Notes: generated by a model not told the origin, from the letters alone. A stretch of DNA of 64,000 nt from Amycolatopsis sp. 2-15 (GCF_030285625.1 NZ_CP127294.1:6542001-6606000), one strand, 5' to 3'. Positions 1-9,420 are shown, counted from the first letter of the stretch. Made by a program: numbers and translations.

Positions 1-354
1 CATGTGTGCTGCCCCCTAGCGTTCCTTCGCGTGCTGACCTGGCCACCGGGTGAGGTGAACCCGGGGGGATGCTAGCCAGGCCGCCCGGGATCCGTGCGCT
101 CAGGCCGGAATCCGGCGAAACCAGGGTTGGCGGCAGGGTCCGCGGGGTACCTGCACCGTGCTCGCTTCCGCCTGGTGGAACACGGCGTGACGGCCTCCGG
201 TGTCCGGGCACCGAATCGGCCGCTTGCGCATCCGTGACGACCGTGCTGAGCGGGTACGGAAATCGCGACGCGCCGATCTTGTGATGCGGAAAGGCCTTTT
301 CTTGTCGGTGATCGCCGGTACCGTGGAATGAAAAGCACTCCGAGGAGGTGCCCG
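1..354. other. Upstream region without a recognised gene
   Basis: No reading frame here has recognisable homology or a convincing start and ribosome site. The only clear signal is at the right end, a GAGGAGG at about 342-348 that belongs to the following ATPase gene. It could contain the promoter of that gene, but no strong -10/-35 pair was identified. Confidence 0.5.
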
Positions 355-2157
355 ATGCATCATGACCTTCCCGGAGGTCGGCGCGAGGAGGCCGACCCTT
401 CAGCAACAGGCGGAGCTGGGCTTACGGCGGAGCAACAAGCCCGGCAGATCCGTTTTCTCGAGGAGGAAGTGGCGCTCTTGCGTCGCAAACTCACCGATTC
501 GCCGCGGCAGAACCGAGTTCTCGAACAGCGCCTCGCCGAGGCGTCCGAACGGGTGAGCCAGCTCACCGAGCGCAACACGAAACTGGTCGAGACCCTGCGC
601 GAGGCGCGTGGTCAGCTGCTTGCCCTGCGCGAGGAGGTCGACAGACTGGCCCAGCCGCCGAGCGGCTACGGGGTCTTCGTCACCTCGTACGAGGACAACA
701 CGGTGGACGTCTTCACCGCGGGCCGCAAGATGCGGGTCTCGGTGTCGCCGGCCGTGGAGATCTCGTCGCTGCGCCGTGGTCAGGCGTTGCGTCTCAACGA
801 GGCACTCACCGTTGTCGAAGGCGGCGATTTCGAGCGCACCGGTGAGGTGTGCGCACTGCGTGAGGTGCTCGCACCCGAGGACGAGGGCGGCATTCCCCGT
901 GCCCTCGTGGTGGGGCACGCGGACGAGGAGCGGGTTGTCCTGCTCTCCGAACCGCTGGCCGAGCAGCCGCTCAAGCCGGGCGACTCGCTGCTCGTGGACA
1001 CGAAGGTCGGGTACGCGTACGAGCGGGTGCCCAAGGCCGAGGTCGAGGACCTGGTGCTGGAGGAGGTGCCCGACGTCCGCTACGAGGACATCGGTGGCCT
1101 GAGCAGGCAGATCGAGCAGATCCGCGACGCGGTGGAGCTGCCGTTCCTGCACGCCGATCTCTACCAGGAGTACCAGCTGCGGCCGCCGAAGGGCGTGCTG
1201 CTCTACGGGCCTCCGGGCTGCGGGAAGACGCTCATCGCCAAGGCGGTGGCCAACTCCCTGGCCAAGAAGGTCGCGCAGGCACGGGGCGACAAGGCGGACG
1301 GGAAGTCCTACTTCCTGAACATCAAGGGCCCCGAGCTGCTCAACAAGTTCGTCGGCGAGACCGAGCGGTCCATCCGCCTGATCTTCCAGCGGGCTCGGGA
1401 GAAGGCCTCCGAGGGCACTCCCGTCATCGTGTTCTTCGACGAGATGGACTCCATCTTCCGCACCCGTGGCTCGGGCGTGTCCTCCGACGTGGAGACCACG
1501 ATCGTGCCGCAGCTGCTGTCGGAGATCGACGGTGTGGAAGGGCTGGAGAACGTCATCGTCATCGGCGCCTCCAACCGTGAGGACATGATCGACCCGGCGA
1601 TCCTGCGGCCGGGCCGGCTCGACGTGAAGATCAAGATCGAGCGTCCGGACGCCGAAGGCGCGAAGGACATCTTCTCCAAGTACCTGGCCGAAGGCCTGCC
1701 GATCCACGCCGACGACCTGGCGGAGTTCGGCGGGGACCAGAAGGCCACGTTCGACGCGATGATCCAGCACACCGTCGAGCGCATGTACGAGGAGAGCGAC
1801 GAAAACCGGTTCCTCGAGGTGACCTACGCCAACGGGGACAAGGAAGTCCTGTACTTCCGCGACTTCAACTCGGGCGCGATGATCCAGAACATCGTGGACC
1901 GGGCGAAGAAGTCGGCGATCAAGTCGGTGCTGGAGACCCAGCAGCCCGGCTTGCGCGTGCAGCACCTGCTGGACGCGATCGTCGACGAGTTCGCGGAGAA
2001 CGAGGACCTGCCGAACACCACGAACCCGGACGACTGGGCCCGGATCTCCGGCAAGAAGGGTGAGCGGATCGTCTACATCCGCACGCTCGTCACCGGCAAG
2101 AACCAGGACTCGGGGCGGGCGATCGACACCGCCACGAACACGGGTCAGTACCTGTAA
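355..2157 (+). CDS. mpa: Proteasome-associated AAA+ ATPase (Mpa/ARC)
   Basis: This is the hexameric ATPase that recognises pupylated proteins, unfolds them and feeds them into the 20S proteasome. The 600-residue protein has an N-terminal coiled coil (roughly residues 35-85) that binds Pup, then OB-fold domains, then one AAA+ module with Walker A GPPGCGKT (285-292) and Walker B ending in FFDEMDS (D362, E363). The C-terminus is GQYL, the family tail whose penultimate tyrosine docks into the proteasome alpha ring. An upstream in-frame ATG at 328 exists, but the ATG at 355 follows GAGGAGG with 6-nt spacing and is preferred. A strong terminator follows the stop codon. Identification is firm; mpa and arc are names for the same family. 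Confidence 0.97.
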   Translation: MHHDLPGGRREEADPSATGGAGLTAEQQARQIRFLEEEVALLRRKLTDSPRQNRVLEQRLAEASERVSQLTERNTKLVETLREARGQLLALREEVDRLAQPPSGYGVFVTSYEDNTVDVFTAGRKMRVSVSPAVEISSLRRGQALRLNEALTVVEGGDFERTGEVCALREVLAPEDEGGIPRALVVGHADEERVVLLSEPLAEQPLKPGDSLLVDTKVGYAYERVPKAEVEDLVLEEVPDVRYEDIGGLSRQIEQIRDAVELPFLHADLYQEYQLRPPKGVLLYGPPGCGKTLIAKAVANSLAKKVAQARGDKADGKSYFLNIKGPELLNKFVGETERSIRLIFQRAREKASEGTPVIVFFDEMDSIFRTRGSGVSSDVETTIVPQLLSEIDGVEGLENVIVIGASNREDMIDPAILRPGRLDVKIKIERPDAEGAKDIFSKYLAEGLPIHADDLAEFGGDQKATFDAMIQHTVERMYEESDENRFLEVTYANGDKEVLYFRDFNSGAMIQNIVDRAKKSAIKSVLETQQPGLRVQHLLDAIVDEFAENEDLPNTTNPDDWARISGKKGERIVYIRTLVTGKNQDSGRAIDTATNTGQYL

Positions 2158-2166
2158 TCGGTTCGA

Positions 2167-2202
2167 AGCGTGGGGCCGCCGGTTCGCCGGCGGCCCCACG
2201 CT
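2167..2202 (+). terminator. Rho-independent terminator after mpa
   Basis: A perfect 16-bp stem with a TTCG tetraloop begins a few bases after the mpa stop codon and is followed by a T/C-rich tract. The converging pseudogene on the other strand ends just beyond it, so it could serve both strands. Confidence 0.9.
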
Positions 2203-2208
2203 TTCTTC

Positions 2209-2920
2209 TCAGGCCTTCACGACACCGCGACGGGGCGCGAGTTTCCCGTGCGAGGCGAGGATTCAGAGCACCACGAGCGCGGCGCCTGCGGGTTCGTTCC
2301 AGTGCATGGGCTCGTTAAGGACGAGGACGCCGAGCACCACGCCGACCACCGGTGTGAGGTAAGTCACCGAAGATGCGTGGGTGGCGCCTCAGGGCGCTAC
2401 TACGCGTGTGTTCCATACGCAGGCGATCCCCGTTGCCAGCACGCCGAGCGCGAGCATGCTGAAGACAACGGCGGCGCTGAGGCGCATCGGCTGGCTCGCC
2501 ACCACCGGCGCCAGCAGTAAGAGAGCAGCACCGTCGCGAAGCCGGCCTGCCCGAACGCCACTGTGTTGTCTGCCCCGGCTCCGCCGGGGCGTGCGAGATC
2601 GCCTTTGAGCCGGCTTGCCGGCGCGATCTCGCTGATGGGTCGACTCGACAGTGTGAGTGAGGCGGTACCACCCGCGGGGCGCCGATCTGCCATTGTGAGC
2701 AATGGCGTGGTCGCGTTGAAGATACTGGCCAGACTGGACGAAATGCGACGCTCACCCTGCTCATCCGCCTGGGGTTCAGCTACTCCACGTGCGAGATCGG
2801 CTCGAAGGCGATCTCGCACGCCCTGCCGGAGGCGGGGCAGACAACACCGAACAGGAAGCTCGCGCCCCACACCACTGCCAGTGCGACGAACCGCGCACCG
2901 ATACCGAGCCTCTCGGCCAT
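2209..2920 (-). pseudogene. Decayed EamA/DMT-family transporter
   Basis: The start is clear: ATG at 2920 after AAGGAGG, encoding MAERLGIG and then the typical first DMT helix (VVWGASFLFG). The frame then runs into a 285-bp repeat-bounded insertion. Downstream (2209-2560) scattered frames give the C-terminal half of an EamA domain, including LALGVLATGIA and SVTYLTPVVGVVLG, with at least one frameshift near 2515-2530 and an in-frame TGA near the end. About 120 residues of the middle are missing, so the insertion was accompanied or followed by a deletion. An intact member would be about 290-300 residues with ten helices. Confidence 0.85.
2563..2847. mobile_element. MITE-like element with 49-bp terminal inverted repeats
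   Basis: Positions 2563-2611 and 2799-2847 are inverted copies matching at 45 of 49 bases and starting GTGTTGTCTGCCCC. Each end also folds on itself, for example an 11-bp arm pair GTGCGAGATCG/CGATCTCGCAC at the right end. The 187-bp core has no credible coding frame. The element sits inside the DMT transporter gene directly after the codons for its first helix. No clean target-site duplication was seen, though CGAAC occurs on both sides. A non-autonomous element mobilised by a transposase elsewhere is the simplest reading. Confidence 0.7.
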
Positions 2921-3002
2921 GCTCCTCCTTGTCGTCACCGGTGAGTCAACGGTCCGCCACGCCGCGAGGCCAGCGGTTTTCGGCCATGTCACCGAACTCT
3001 GG

Positions 3003-3020
3003 TGTATAACGCCCTATACT
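3003..3020 (+). promoter_or_regulatory. Operator/promoter palindrome, copy 1
   Basis: TGTATA-N6-TATACT contains the inverted repeat GTATA/TATAC. The second half also reads as a -10 hexamer (TATACT, 3015-3020), 8 nt before the GTG start of the following gene. A related copy lies at the end of that gene. Confidence 0.65.
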
Positions 3021-3028
3021 TCCGGGCT

Positions 3029-3370
3029 GTGAGCACCGACGACACACCGCGCCCGCGCGCCCCGATCACCGAGGCCGACGTCCTCACCTGGCTGGAGACG
3101 ACCGCGGCCGCGGTCCAGGCGGGGGAGCTGAACGCCAACGACCTCATCGACCTGCTGGGGGAGCTGCGCCGCGCCTCCGCCGCCTGCGCCGACGCGTCCG
3201 ACTGGGCCTTGCTCGCCGCCCGAGAGGAAGGCGCCAGCCTCCGCCAAATCGCCCCCGTCTTCGGCAAAGGCTATGTCCGGGCACCCGCCGCGCGGCTGGA
3301 AAAACTCCACCGCCAAGCCCAGAACTCCGGACAATGGCTCGCCATCCTCCGACACAAACAAACTGTATAA
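3029..3370 (+). CDS. Small putative DNA-binding protein flanked by twin operators
   Basis: This is a 113-residue hydrophilic protein of no family I can name. Its C-terminal half contains a plausible helix-turn-helix stretch (EGASLRQIAPVFGKG), so a DNA-binding role is inferred. The start GTG at 3029 lies 8 nt after TATACT with no ribosome site, which suggests a leaderless mRNA. An earlier in-frame GTG at 3002 would place the start inside the operator and is less likely. The same palindrome type overlaps both its promoter and its own stop codon (3364-3381), so autoregulation plus control of the next gene is an attractive inference. Confidence 0.7.
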   Translation: MSTDDTPRPRAPITEADVLTWLETTAAAVQAGELNANDLIDLLGELRRASAACADASDWALLAAREEGASLRQIAPVFGKGYVRAPAARLEKLHRQAQNSGQWLAILRHKQTV

Positions 3371-3381
3371 CGACCTATACA
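3364..3381 (+). promoter_or_regulatory. Operator palindrome, copy 2
   Basis: TGTATA-N6-TATACA is a perfect 6+6 palindrome matching copy 1 in 15 of 18 positions. It overlaps the stop codon of the small DNA-binding protein and lies about 80 nt before the aldo/keto reductase start, so it may be that gene's promoter-operator. Confidence 0.65.
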
Positions 3382-3460
3382 GATGGCCATCCTCCAAAAA
3401 ATCCATGGTCGGCAGCGCATTCCACTCACCATCCAAAACCCGCACAGACAAGGACACCGA

Positions 3461-4384
3461 ATGGAGCGCATCGCGGTCGGGCTCGCCGCTCTCGGCCGGC
3501 CCGCGTACATCAACCTGGGCCGGGAGCTGCCGGGGACGCGGGACGTGCCGGCGATGCGCGCCGCGACCCACGAGGTGCTCGACGCGGCTTACGCGGCGGG
3601 GGTGCGCTGGGTCGATGTCGCGCGTTCCTACGGGCTGGCCGAGGACTTCCTCGCGAGCTGGCTCGCGGAGACCGGCCACGCCGACGTGATGGTGTCGAGC
3701 AAGTGGGGCTACCGCTACGTCGGCGAGTGGCGGCTCGACGCGCCGGTGCACGAGGTCAAGGAGCACTCGGCGGCGCGGTTCGCCGAGCAGTGGGCCGAGA
3801 CGCGGGCGTTGCTGGGCGACCACGTGAACCTGTACCAGGTGCATTCGCTCACTGTGGACAGTCCACTGTTCTCCGACGCGGCGCTGATCGACGCGCTCGC
3901 GGGGTTGTCCGATCAGGGGGTCGAGATCGGGTTCTCCACGTCCGGGCCGGCGCAGGCGGACGCCGTGCGGCGCGCGTTCGAGCTCGAAGCCGCGGGCCGG
4001 CCGGTGTTCTCGTCGGTGCAGTCCACTTGGAACGTCCTGGAGCCGTCGGTCGGCGGGGCGCTCGCCGAGGCGCACGCGGCGGGGAAACGGGTGCTGGTCA
4101 AGGAGACGCTGGCCAACGGGCGTCTGGTCGTGGAGGCGCCGGAGCCACTGAGGCGCATCGCCGCCGCGCACGGCGTGGGTCCGGACGCGGTCGCGGTGGC
4201 CGCGGTGCTGGCGAACGACTGGGTTTCGGCGGCTCTGGTGGGGCCGTCGAGCACGGTGCAGCTCGCGTCGAACCTGGCCGCCACGCGGGTTTCGCCGGTC
4301 GCGGACGAGGTGGCCGAGCTGGCGGGTCTGGCGGAGGAGCCGGAAGAGTACTGGCGGCACCGGTCCCACCTCGGGTGGGACTGA
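3461..4384 (+). CDS. Aldo/keto reductase
   Basis: This is a 307-residue member of the aldo/keto reductase superfamily, predicted to reduce aldehydes or ketones with NADPH. The catalytic tetrad is visible as the Asp of WVDVARSYG, the Tyr of the same motif, the Lys of SSKWGY and the His of YQVHSL. The family TIM barrel length fits. The chosen start ATG at 3461 follows AAGGA. An in-frame ATG at 3383 would add 26 residues unlike the family. The gene lies just downstream of the second operator copy, so co-regulation with the small DNA-binding protein is possible. The substrate is unknown. Confidence 0.9.
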   Translation: MERIAVGLAALGRPAYINLGRELPGTRDVPAMRAATHEVLDAAYAAGVRWVDVARSYGLAEDFLASWLAETGHADVMVSSKWGYRYVGEWRLDAPVHEVKEHSAARFAEQWAETRALLGDHVNLYQVHSLTVDSPLFSDAALIDALAGLSDQGVEIGFSTSGPAQADAVRRAFELEAAGRPVFSSVQSTWNVLEPSVGGALAEAHAAGKRVLVKETLANGRLVVEAPEPLRRIAAAHGVGPDAVAVAAVLANDWVSAALVGPSSTVQLASNLAATRVSPVADEVAELAGLAEEPEEYWRHRSHLGWD

Positions 4385-4460
4385 GGGGCTGCACTACCCT
4401 CGCTGCAGCGCGGGCCCGGCGGGTGGGCCGCGGTTCTCGGATCTTCCGGAGGGGCGGCAG

Positions 4461-5087
4461 GTGCGTCATCGGCAGGTGCTCGCGGTGGCGGCGGTCGCGC
4501 TGGCAGGGCTCACGACCGCGTGCGGCAACCGGCCCAATGACCTCGAGACGTATTACGACGACCCGACACCCGTGAGCGACGCGGCGTCGTCCGCGCCGGT
4601 GACTCCGCCGCATGTCGCGCCGCCGAGCACTTCCGCGTCGCCTTCGCCCGATCCTCGGGTCCTGGCCGCTGCGGCGGCTTCGGCGGCGTTGCTGTCCGAT
4701 GAGGACGTTGCGGAGGAGGGTGTGGCGCCGGGGCCGGGCAAGGCGTCGGGGTGCCTGTCGGGGCTGGCTCAGGGGGAGCGGCGGTCGGCGAGCTGGGTGT
4801 ATCCGAGTGGTTCGGGGATCACGCACGAGGTGACGGCGTACGCGGGTGGGTCGGGCGCGGATGTGGTGTCTGCCGCGGACTGTGCCGGTCAGGTGCTCGA
4901 GATTCCGCCGCAGCCGGGTGTTTCGCAGCAGCGGGCGTGGTGCGACGGGTCGACCTGCACGGTGCTGCTGGCGACGGGTGAGCTGGTGTCGGCGTTGAGT
5001 GTGGCGGCGAGCACGCCGGCGCGGGCGGCGGACGCGGCGAAGCGGTTGCTGCCGAGGATCGTGGCGAAGCTGGTTGCTCAGCCGTAG
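4461..5087 (+). CDS. Secreted lipoprotein of unknown function
   Basis: The 208-residue product starts with a lipoprotein signal peptide ending in the lipobox LTTAC, so it should be lipid-anchored outside the membrane. A Pro/Ser/Ala-rich linker (roughly residues 35-70) leads to a compact domain with four cysteines that could form two disulfides. The GTG start follows GGAGGGG at 6-nt spacing. The last 10 nt overlap the end of the convergent Nudix gene. I do not recognise the extracellular domain. Confidence 0.85.
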   Translation: MRHRQVLAVAAVALAGLTTACGNRPNDLETYYDDPTPVSDAASSAPVTPPHVAPPSTSASPSPDPRVLAAAAASAALLSDEDVAEEGVAPGPGKASGCLSGLAQGERRSASWVYPSGSGITHEVTAYAGGSGADVVSAADCAGQVLEIPPQPGVSQQRAWCDGSTCTVLLATGELVSALSVAASTPARAADAAKRLLPRIVAKLVAQP

Positions 5088-5590
5088 CGGCGGAACCACT
5101 CCTGGATGCCTTCGCGGCCGTCGGGGATGAAGGGGCTTTCGGGATCGTCGACCCAGGCGCGGAGTTCGGTCAGGGAGAGCCAGCGGCCTTCGACGATCTC
5201 TTCGGCTTGGTGTTGGATAGGGCCGTCCCAGCGGACTTCGTAGGCGAAGTTGTGGCAGCGGACGGTGTCCTGGTCGTAGATCTTGGTGAACAAGGGTCGC
5301 GGTTCCACTCCGTGGACGCCGAGCTCTTCGGCGAGCTCGCGGCGGGCGCAGTCTGCGGGGGTTTCGCCCGCGGCGACGACTCCGCCGGCCCAGCAGTCCC
5401 AGGTGGACGGGAAGATGTCCTTGTCCGCGGTGCGGAGGTGGACGTACACGGACTCGCCGTCGCCCGAACGGACGAGCACCACGCCGGCGGCGTGCCACAG
5501 TCCTTCGGCGCGGACGCGGGAGCGGGGTGCCTGGCCCACGACGTGGCCGGCGCGGTCATAGAGGGCAACGAGTTCGTCACTGCCTGGCAT
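5078..5590 (-). CDS. Nudix hydrolase
   Basis: This 170-residue enzyme carries a full Nudix box (G-x5-E-x7-REL-xEELG, seen as [18 protein letters not shown]). Its layout, with a WDCWAGGVV strand before the box, resembles the isopentenyl-diphosphate-isomerase-like Nudix subgroup, but the substrate cannot be told from sequence. It converges on the upstream lipoprotein gene with a 10-nt overlap and is divergent from dop, with starts about 40 nt apart. Confidence 0.93.
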   Translation of the reverse strand: MPGSDELVALYDRAGHVVGQAPRSRVRAEGLWHAAGVVLVRSGDGESVYVHLRTADKDIFPSTWDCWAGGVVAAGETPADCARRELAEELGVHGVEPRPLFTKIYDQDTVRCHNFAYEVRWDGPIQHQAEEIVEGRWLSLTELRAWVDDPESPFIPDGREGIQEWFRRYG

Positions 5591-5618
5591 GGGGGCATCG
5601 TCGCACGGCCTTACCCCG

Positions 5619-5624
5619 TAGGGT
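5619..5624 (+). promoter_or_regulatory. -10 element of a leaderless dop promoter
   Basis: TAGGGT ends 7 nt before the dop ATG, and no Shine-Dalgarno sequence lies between. This spacing puts the transcription start at or next to the A of the start codon. Confidence 0.7.
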
Positions 5625-5631
5625 GGTGGGT

Positions 5632-7134
5632 ATGCGTCGGATCATGGGAACCGAAGTCGAGTACGGCATCGCCGTGCCCGGGGACGCCACGGCGAACCCG
5701 GTGCTCACCTCGACTCAGGTTGTGCTCGCCTACGCGGCGGCTGCTGACATTCCGCGGGCTCGCCGGGCCCGGTGGGACTACGAGGTGGAGTCGCCGTTGC
5801 GCGACGCGCGCGGGTTCGACCTGACGGGTCCGGGCGGGCCGGGGCACGACCCGGACGTGGAGGACCTGGGCGCCGCGAACGTCATCCTGACGAACGGTGC
5901 GCGCCTGTATGTGGACCACGCGCACCCGGAGTACTCGGCGCCTGAGGTCACGAACGCGCGGGACGCGGTGATCTGGGACAAGGCCGGTGAGCGGGTGATG
6001 GAGGAGGCGGCGCTGAAGGCGGCGTCCGTGCCCGGTCAGCCGCCGTTGCAGCTGTACAAGAACAACGTGGACGGCAAGGGTGCGAGCTACGGTACGCACG
6101 AGAACTACCTGTGTTCGCGGTCGACGCCGTTCACGGCGATCATCGCCGGGTTGACGCCGTTTTTCGTGTCGCGGCAGGTGGTGACGGGTTCGGGACGCGT
6201 GGGAATCGGCCAGCAGAGCGAAGAGGCCGGTTTCCAGCTTTCGCAGCGGTCGGATTACATCGAGGTCGAGGTCGGCCTGGAGACGACGTTGAAGCGCGGG
6301 ATCATCAACACGCGCGACGAGCCGCACGCGGACGCGGACAAGTACCGGCGGCTGCACGTCATCGTCGGTGACGCGAACCTGTCGGAGTACTCGACCTACC
6401 TGAAGGTGGGTACGACGGCGCTGATCCTGGATCTCATCGAGTCGGGGATCCGGTTCGACGAGCTGAAGCTGGACGAGCCGGTGCGGGCGGTGCACAAGAT
6501 CAGCCACGACCCGACATTGAAGGTGAAGGTCGAGCTGGCGAACGGGAAGAAGTTCTCGGGGCTTGACCTGCAGTTCGCTTACCACGAGATCGCGTCGGCG
6601 AACCTCGAGCGCACGGGTGCGGACGAGGCGTCGAAGGAGGTTCTGCGGGTCTGGGGCGAGGTGCTCGACGCGCTGGCGCGGGATCCGCAGGAGTGTGCGG
6701 ACCGGTTGGACTGGCCGGCGAAGCTGCGGCTGCTGGAGGGGTACCGGGAGCGGGATCAGCTGGCGTGGGGTGCGCCGCGGTTGCGGCTGGTGGACCTGCA
6801 GTACTCGGATGTGCGGCTGGCGAAGGGCCTGTACAACCGGCTGGTCACGCGTGGGTCGATGAAGCGGCTGGTCACGGAGGAGGAGGTCCAGGCGGCGATC
6901 ACGACTCCGCCGTCGGACACGCGGGCGTACTTCCGGGGGCGGGCGTTGGAGAAGTACGCGACGTCGATCGCGGCCGCGTCGTGGGATTCGGTCATCTTCG
7001 ACGTGGGCAAGGAGTCGTTGGTGCGGATCCCGACGCTGGAGCCGCTGCGGGGCACGAAGGCGCACGTCGGGAAGCTGCTGGACGCGGCGGCGACGGCCGA
7101 GGAGCTGGTCGAGGCGATCACCGGTTCGGACTAG
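5632..7134 (+). CDS. dop: Depupylase/deamidase Dop
   Basis: Dop belongs to the glutamine-synthetase-like carboxylate-amine ligase fold shared with PafA. It hydrolyses the isopeptide bond between Pup and substrate lysines, and in species whose Pup ends in Gln it also deamidates that residue. The 500-residue length and the N-terminal signature MGTEVEYGI fit the family, as do the conserved NTRDEPHAD and HENYL motifs. The pup encoded next door already ends in Glu, so depupylation is probably the main task here. The ATG at 5632 is chosen from family alignment and the leaderless -10. The stop codon lies inside a 24-bp palindrome. Confidence 0.96.
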   Translation: MRRIMGTEVEYGIAVPGDATANPVLTSTQVVLAYAAAADIPRARRARWDYEVESPLRDARGFDLTGPGGPGHDPDVEDLGAANVILTNGARLYVDHAHPEYSAPEVTNARDAVIWDKAGERVMEEAALKAASVPGQPPLQLYKNNVDGKGASYGTHENYLCSRSTPFTAIIAGLTPFFVSRQVVTGSGRVGIGQQSEEAGFQLSQRSDYIEVEVGLETTLKRGIINTRDEPHADADKYRRLHVIVGDANLSEYSTYLKVGTTALILDLIESGIRFDELKLDEPVRAVHKISHDPTLKVKVELANGKKFSGLDLQFAYHEIASANLERTGADEASKEVLRVWGEVLDALARDPQECADRLDWPAKLRLLEGYRERDQLAWGAPRLRLVDLQYSDVRLAKGLYNRLVTRGSMKRLVTEEEVQAAITTPPSDTRAYFRGRALEKYATSIAAASWDSVIFDVGKESLVRIPTLEPLRGTKAHVGKLLDAAATAEELVEAITGSD

Positions 7135-7144
7135 TCCGAACCGG
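7121..7144. repeat. 24-bp perfect palindrome over the dop stop codon
   Basis: CCGGTTCGGACT is followed immediately by its reverse complement, and the dop TAG lies at its centre. As RNA it would form a tight hairpin between dop and the pup promoter. It may limit read-through from dop into pup or bind a dimeric protein. Confidence 0.75.
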
Positions 7145-7195
7145 CACGGGGCTGATCGGGACCGCGGCGTTGCCCCGAATGTCGGGGCCGCTGGG

Positions 7196-7201
7196 TAGGC
7201 T
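7196..7201 (+). promoter_or_regulatory. Candidate -10 of the pup promoter
   Basis: TAGGCT lies about 30 nt before the pup ATG, giving a short leader that contains GGGAGG as ribosome site. Unlike dop and pafA, pup therefore appears to have a conventional leader, in keeping with a need for high translation. Confidence 0.5.
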
Positions 7202-7230
7202 AGGAATCATCGGCCACACCGGGAGGCGAT

Positions 7231-7425
7231 ATGGCGCAGGAGAAGATCGAGAAGCACGGCGGTGGGGACTCCGACGAGGAGTTCGAAGCCACCGGAGCGG
7301 CGGGCCAGGAGCGGCGCGAGAAGCTCGGCGAGGACGTCGACACGATCCTCGACGAGATCGACGACGTGCTGGAGGAGAACGCCGAGGACTTCGTTCGCGC
7401 CTACGTGCAGAAGGGCGGCGAGTAG
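7231..7425 (+). CDS. pup: Prokaryotic ubiquitin-like protein Pup
   Basis: Pup is the small, largely disordered protein tag ligated by PafA to lysines of proteasome substrates. The 64-residue product has the acidic helical region (residues ~34-56, with [16 protein letters not shown]) that binds the Mpa coiled coil and ends QKGGE. The gene-encoded terminal residue is Glu (codon GAG before TAG), so the protein is ready for ligation without deamidation. The RBS GGGAGG precedes the ATG. It lies between dop and prcBA in the canonical order, with a hairpin terminator after it. Confidence 0.97.
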   Translation: MAQEKIEKHGGGDSDEEFEATGAAGQERREKLGEDVDTILDEIDDVLEENAEDFVRAYVQKGGE

Positions 7426-7442
7426 TCGTTCGCGGCCGGTAG

Positions 7443-7466
7443 CCGCCCTCGGGTTTCCGGGGGCGG
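7443..7466 (+). terminator. Hairpin between pup and prcB
   Basis: A 10-bp stem (one G-U pair) with a GTTT loop lies 17 nt after the pup stop codon and is followed by TTGT. It could partly terminate transcription so that pup is made in excess over the proteasome subunits. The 211-nt gap up to prcB otherwise holds only a GGCAGAGTT direct repeat near 7520-7545. Confidence 0.6.
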
Positions 7467-7636
7467 TTGTCGGTTGGCGTGCCGCTGCACGAGTTCGGCG
7501 GTGCGGGGCGACATACTGCGCGGCAGAGTTTGCTACGGCAGAGTTCTGCTCTGGCACGGTTTCGCCTCGGCGCGGTGTCAGCACGCGGCCTCAGCGTTGT
7601 TTCTTCAGCCGATACAGATGGGAACCAAGAGCACGT

Positions 7637-8503
7637 ATGGACAACACCTTCCCTCGGGCGGGTTTTTCGGGACCCGGCCTGCCTGCTTCGTACTTCTCGC
7701 CGGCTTCGTCGTCGTTCGCGGACTTCGTGCGGGCGCAGGCGCCTGAGCTGTTGCCGGCGCGGCGGGTGCCGTCGTCCGGGGTGGGTGAGCTGGCGGTGCC
7801 GCACGGGACGACGATCGTGGCGCTGACGTTCGCCGGGGGTGTGCTGATCGCGGGTGACCGGCGGGCGACGTCGGGGAACCTGATCGCGAGCCGGGACATC
7901 GAGAAGGTGCACGTCACGGACGAGTACTCGGCGGTGGGGATCGCGGGTACCGCGGGTCTGGCCGTGGAGATGGTCCGGTTGTACGCGGTGGAGCTGGCGC
8001 ACTACGAGAAGATCGAGGGTGTGTCGCTGTCGCTGGACGGCAAGACGAACAAGCTGGCCGGGATGGTGAAGGCCAACCTGGACATGGCGATGGCCGGCCT
8101 GGCCGTGGTGCCGTTGTTCGTGGGCTACGACCTGGAGGCCGAGGACGCGAAGCGCGCCGGCCGGATCATCTCGTACGACGCCGCCGGTGGGCGCTACGAG
8201 GAGAACGCCGGGTATGCGGGTGTCGGTTCGGGTTCGCTGTTCGCGAAGTCGGCGCTGAAGAAGCTGTACGACCCTGACGCGGATGTTGATGCGGCGGTGC
8301 GGGCGGCCGTGGAGGCGTTGTACGACGCCGCGGACGACGACACCGCGAGTGGCGGGCCGGACCTGGTGCGGCGCATTTTCCCGAGCGTCGTCACGATCAC
8401 CGCCGAGACCGGTGCGGTGCAGCTGCCGTCGGAGCAGACGGCGGCGGTGGCGGAGGCCGTGGTGGCCGGCCGCGCCGAGCGCACGCACCACCGGCCGAGC
8501 TGA
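7637..8503 (+). CDS. prcB: Proteasome beta subunit PrcB
   Basis: This is the proteolytic subunit of the 20S core. The 288-residue precursor has a 57-residue propeptide ending PHG. Self-cleavage before T58 (in [11 protein letters not shown]) would expose the N-terminal nucleophile threonine. The Ntn-hydrolase lysine/aspartate context ([11 protein letters not shown]) follows. The ATG at 7637 gives a propeptide of normal length, although the ribosome site is weak. prcA follows after 68 nt, so the two are probably co-transcribed. The mature enzyme works inside the cytoplasm with PrcA and the Mpa ATPase. Confidence 0.97.
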   Translation: MDNTFPRAGFSGPGLPASYFSPASSSFADFVRAQAPELLPARRVPSSGVGELAVPHGTTIVALTFAGGVLIAGDRRATSGNLIASRDIEKVHVTDEYSAVGIAGTAGLAVEMVRLYAVELAHYEKIEGVSLSLDGKTNKLAGMVKANLDMAMAGLAVVPLFVGYDLEAEDAKRAGRIISYDAAGGRYEENAGYAGVGSGSLFAKSALKKLYDPDADVDAAVRAAVEALYDAADDDTASGGPDLVRRIFPSVVTITAETGAVQLPSEQTAAVAEAVVAGRAERTHHRPS

Positions 8504-8571
8504 TCGCCGGTGACTTTCCCGAACGCTGAACCTTCGACCGCCGGTACACCGGAGAACGTGGAGCCGACACC

Positions 8572-9345
8572 GTGACGATGCCGTTGTATGCCTCTCCCGA
8601 GCAGCTGATGCGGGAGCGTTCCGAGCTGGCGCGCAAGGGCATTGCGCGCGGCCGGAGCGTGGTGGTGCTGAAGTACTCCGGCGGGGTGCTGTTCGTGGCG
8701 GAGAACCCGTCGGCGACGTTGCACAAGGTGTCGGAGATCTACGACCGGATCGGGTTCGCCGCGGTGGGCCGGTACTCGGAGTTCGAGAACCTGCGGGTGG
8801 CGGGGATCCGGCACGCGGACTTGAAGGGCTACCAATACGACCGGCGTGACGTGAGTGCGCGGGCGCTGGCGAACGCTTACGCGGCGACGCTGGGCAGCAT
8901 CTTCACCGAGCAGCTGAAGCCGTTCGAGGTGGAGGTGTGTGTCGCCGAGGTCGGGGCGAACCAGTCGGAGGACCAGCTGTACCGGCTGACCTACGACGGG
9001 TCGATCTTCGACGAGTCGCCGTTCGTGGTGATGGGTGGGCAGACGGAGCCGATCAGCACGAAGCTGAAGGACACCGTCGACCCGGAGCACGATCTGGCGA
9101 CGGCGCTGGCGACGGCGATCGAGGGCTTGCGGACGACGGTCGCGGCGTCGGGCAACGGCAACGGGGCGGCGCAGCCGGATCAGATCAAGCTCGAGGTGGC
9201 GGTGCTGGACCGGGCGCGGCCGCGGCGGGCGTTCCGCCGGTTGACGGGGGCGGCGCTGGACGCGTTGCTGCCCGAGCCGCCGGCGGAGGACGAGGCCGAG
9301 AAGCCGGCCGAGGGTGACTCGGACGGTGGCTCCGCCAAGGAGTGA
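8572..9345 (+). CDS. prcA: Proteasome alpha subunit PrcA
   Basis: PrcA forms the outer gating rings of the 20S core and receives the C-terminal tail of Mpa. The 257-residue protein has the alpha-subunit N-terminus ([18 protein letters not shown]) and an inactive Ntn fold. Its acidic C-terminal tail is variable in length among actinobacteria. GTG at 8572 fits a GGAG at 8-nt spacing. An ATG two codons later is the alternative. A strong terminator follows 13 nt after the stop codon. Confidence 0.96.
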   Translation: MTMPLYASPEQLMRERSELARKGIARGRSVVVLKYSGGVLFVAENPSATLHKVSEIYDRIGFAAVGRYSEFENLRVAGIRHADLKGYQYDRRDVSARALANAYAATLGSIFTEQLKPFEVEVCVAEVGANQSEDQLYRLTYDGSIFDESPFVVMGGQTEPISTKLKDTVDPEHDLATALATAIEGLRTTVAASGNGNGAAQPDQIKLEVAVLDRARPRRAFRRLTGAALDALLPEPPAEDEAEKPAEGDSDGGSAKE

Positions 9346-9358
9346 CGTGGTTGTGCGA

Positions 9359-9388
9359 GTGGGCCGTCCGGGTTTCCGGGCGGCCCAC
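9359..9388 (+). terminator. Rho-independent terminator after prcA
   Basis: Arms GTGGGCCGTCCGG and CCGGGCGGCCCAC form a 13-bp stem (one G-U pair) with a GTTT loop, followed by a TTTT tract at 9394. It closes the prcBA unit and may also stop the convergent esterase remnant. Confidence 0.85.
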
Positions 9389-9420
9389 AGTGCTTTTGAC
9401 GGCACTGCTTTCGGCGCTTC

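Noticed and set aside
400..2199. 599-residue open frame antisense to mpa
   Set aside because: It mirrors the codon structure of the ATPase gene on a high-GC strand and has no start signal or family similarity.
2563..2847. Full insertion sequence
   Set aside because: The inverted ends enclose only 187 bp without a transposase frame, so it can at most be a non-autonomous element.
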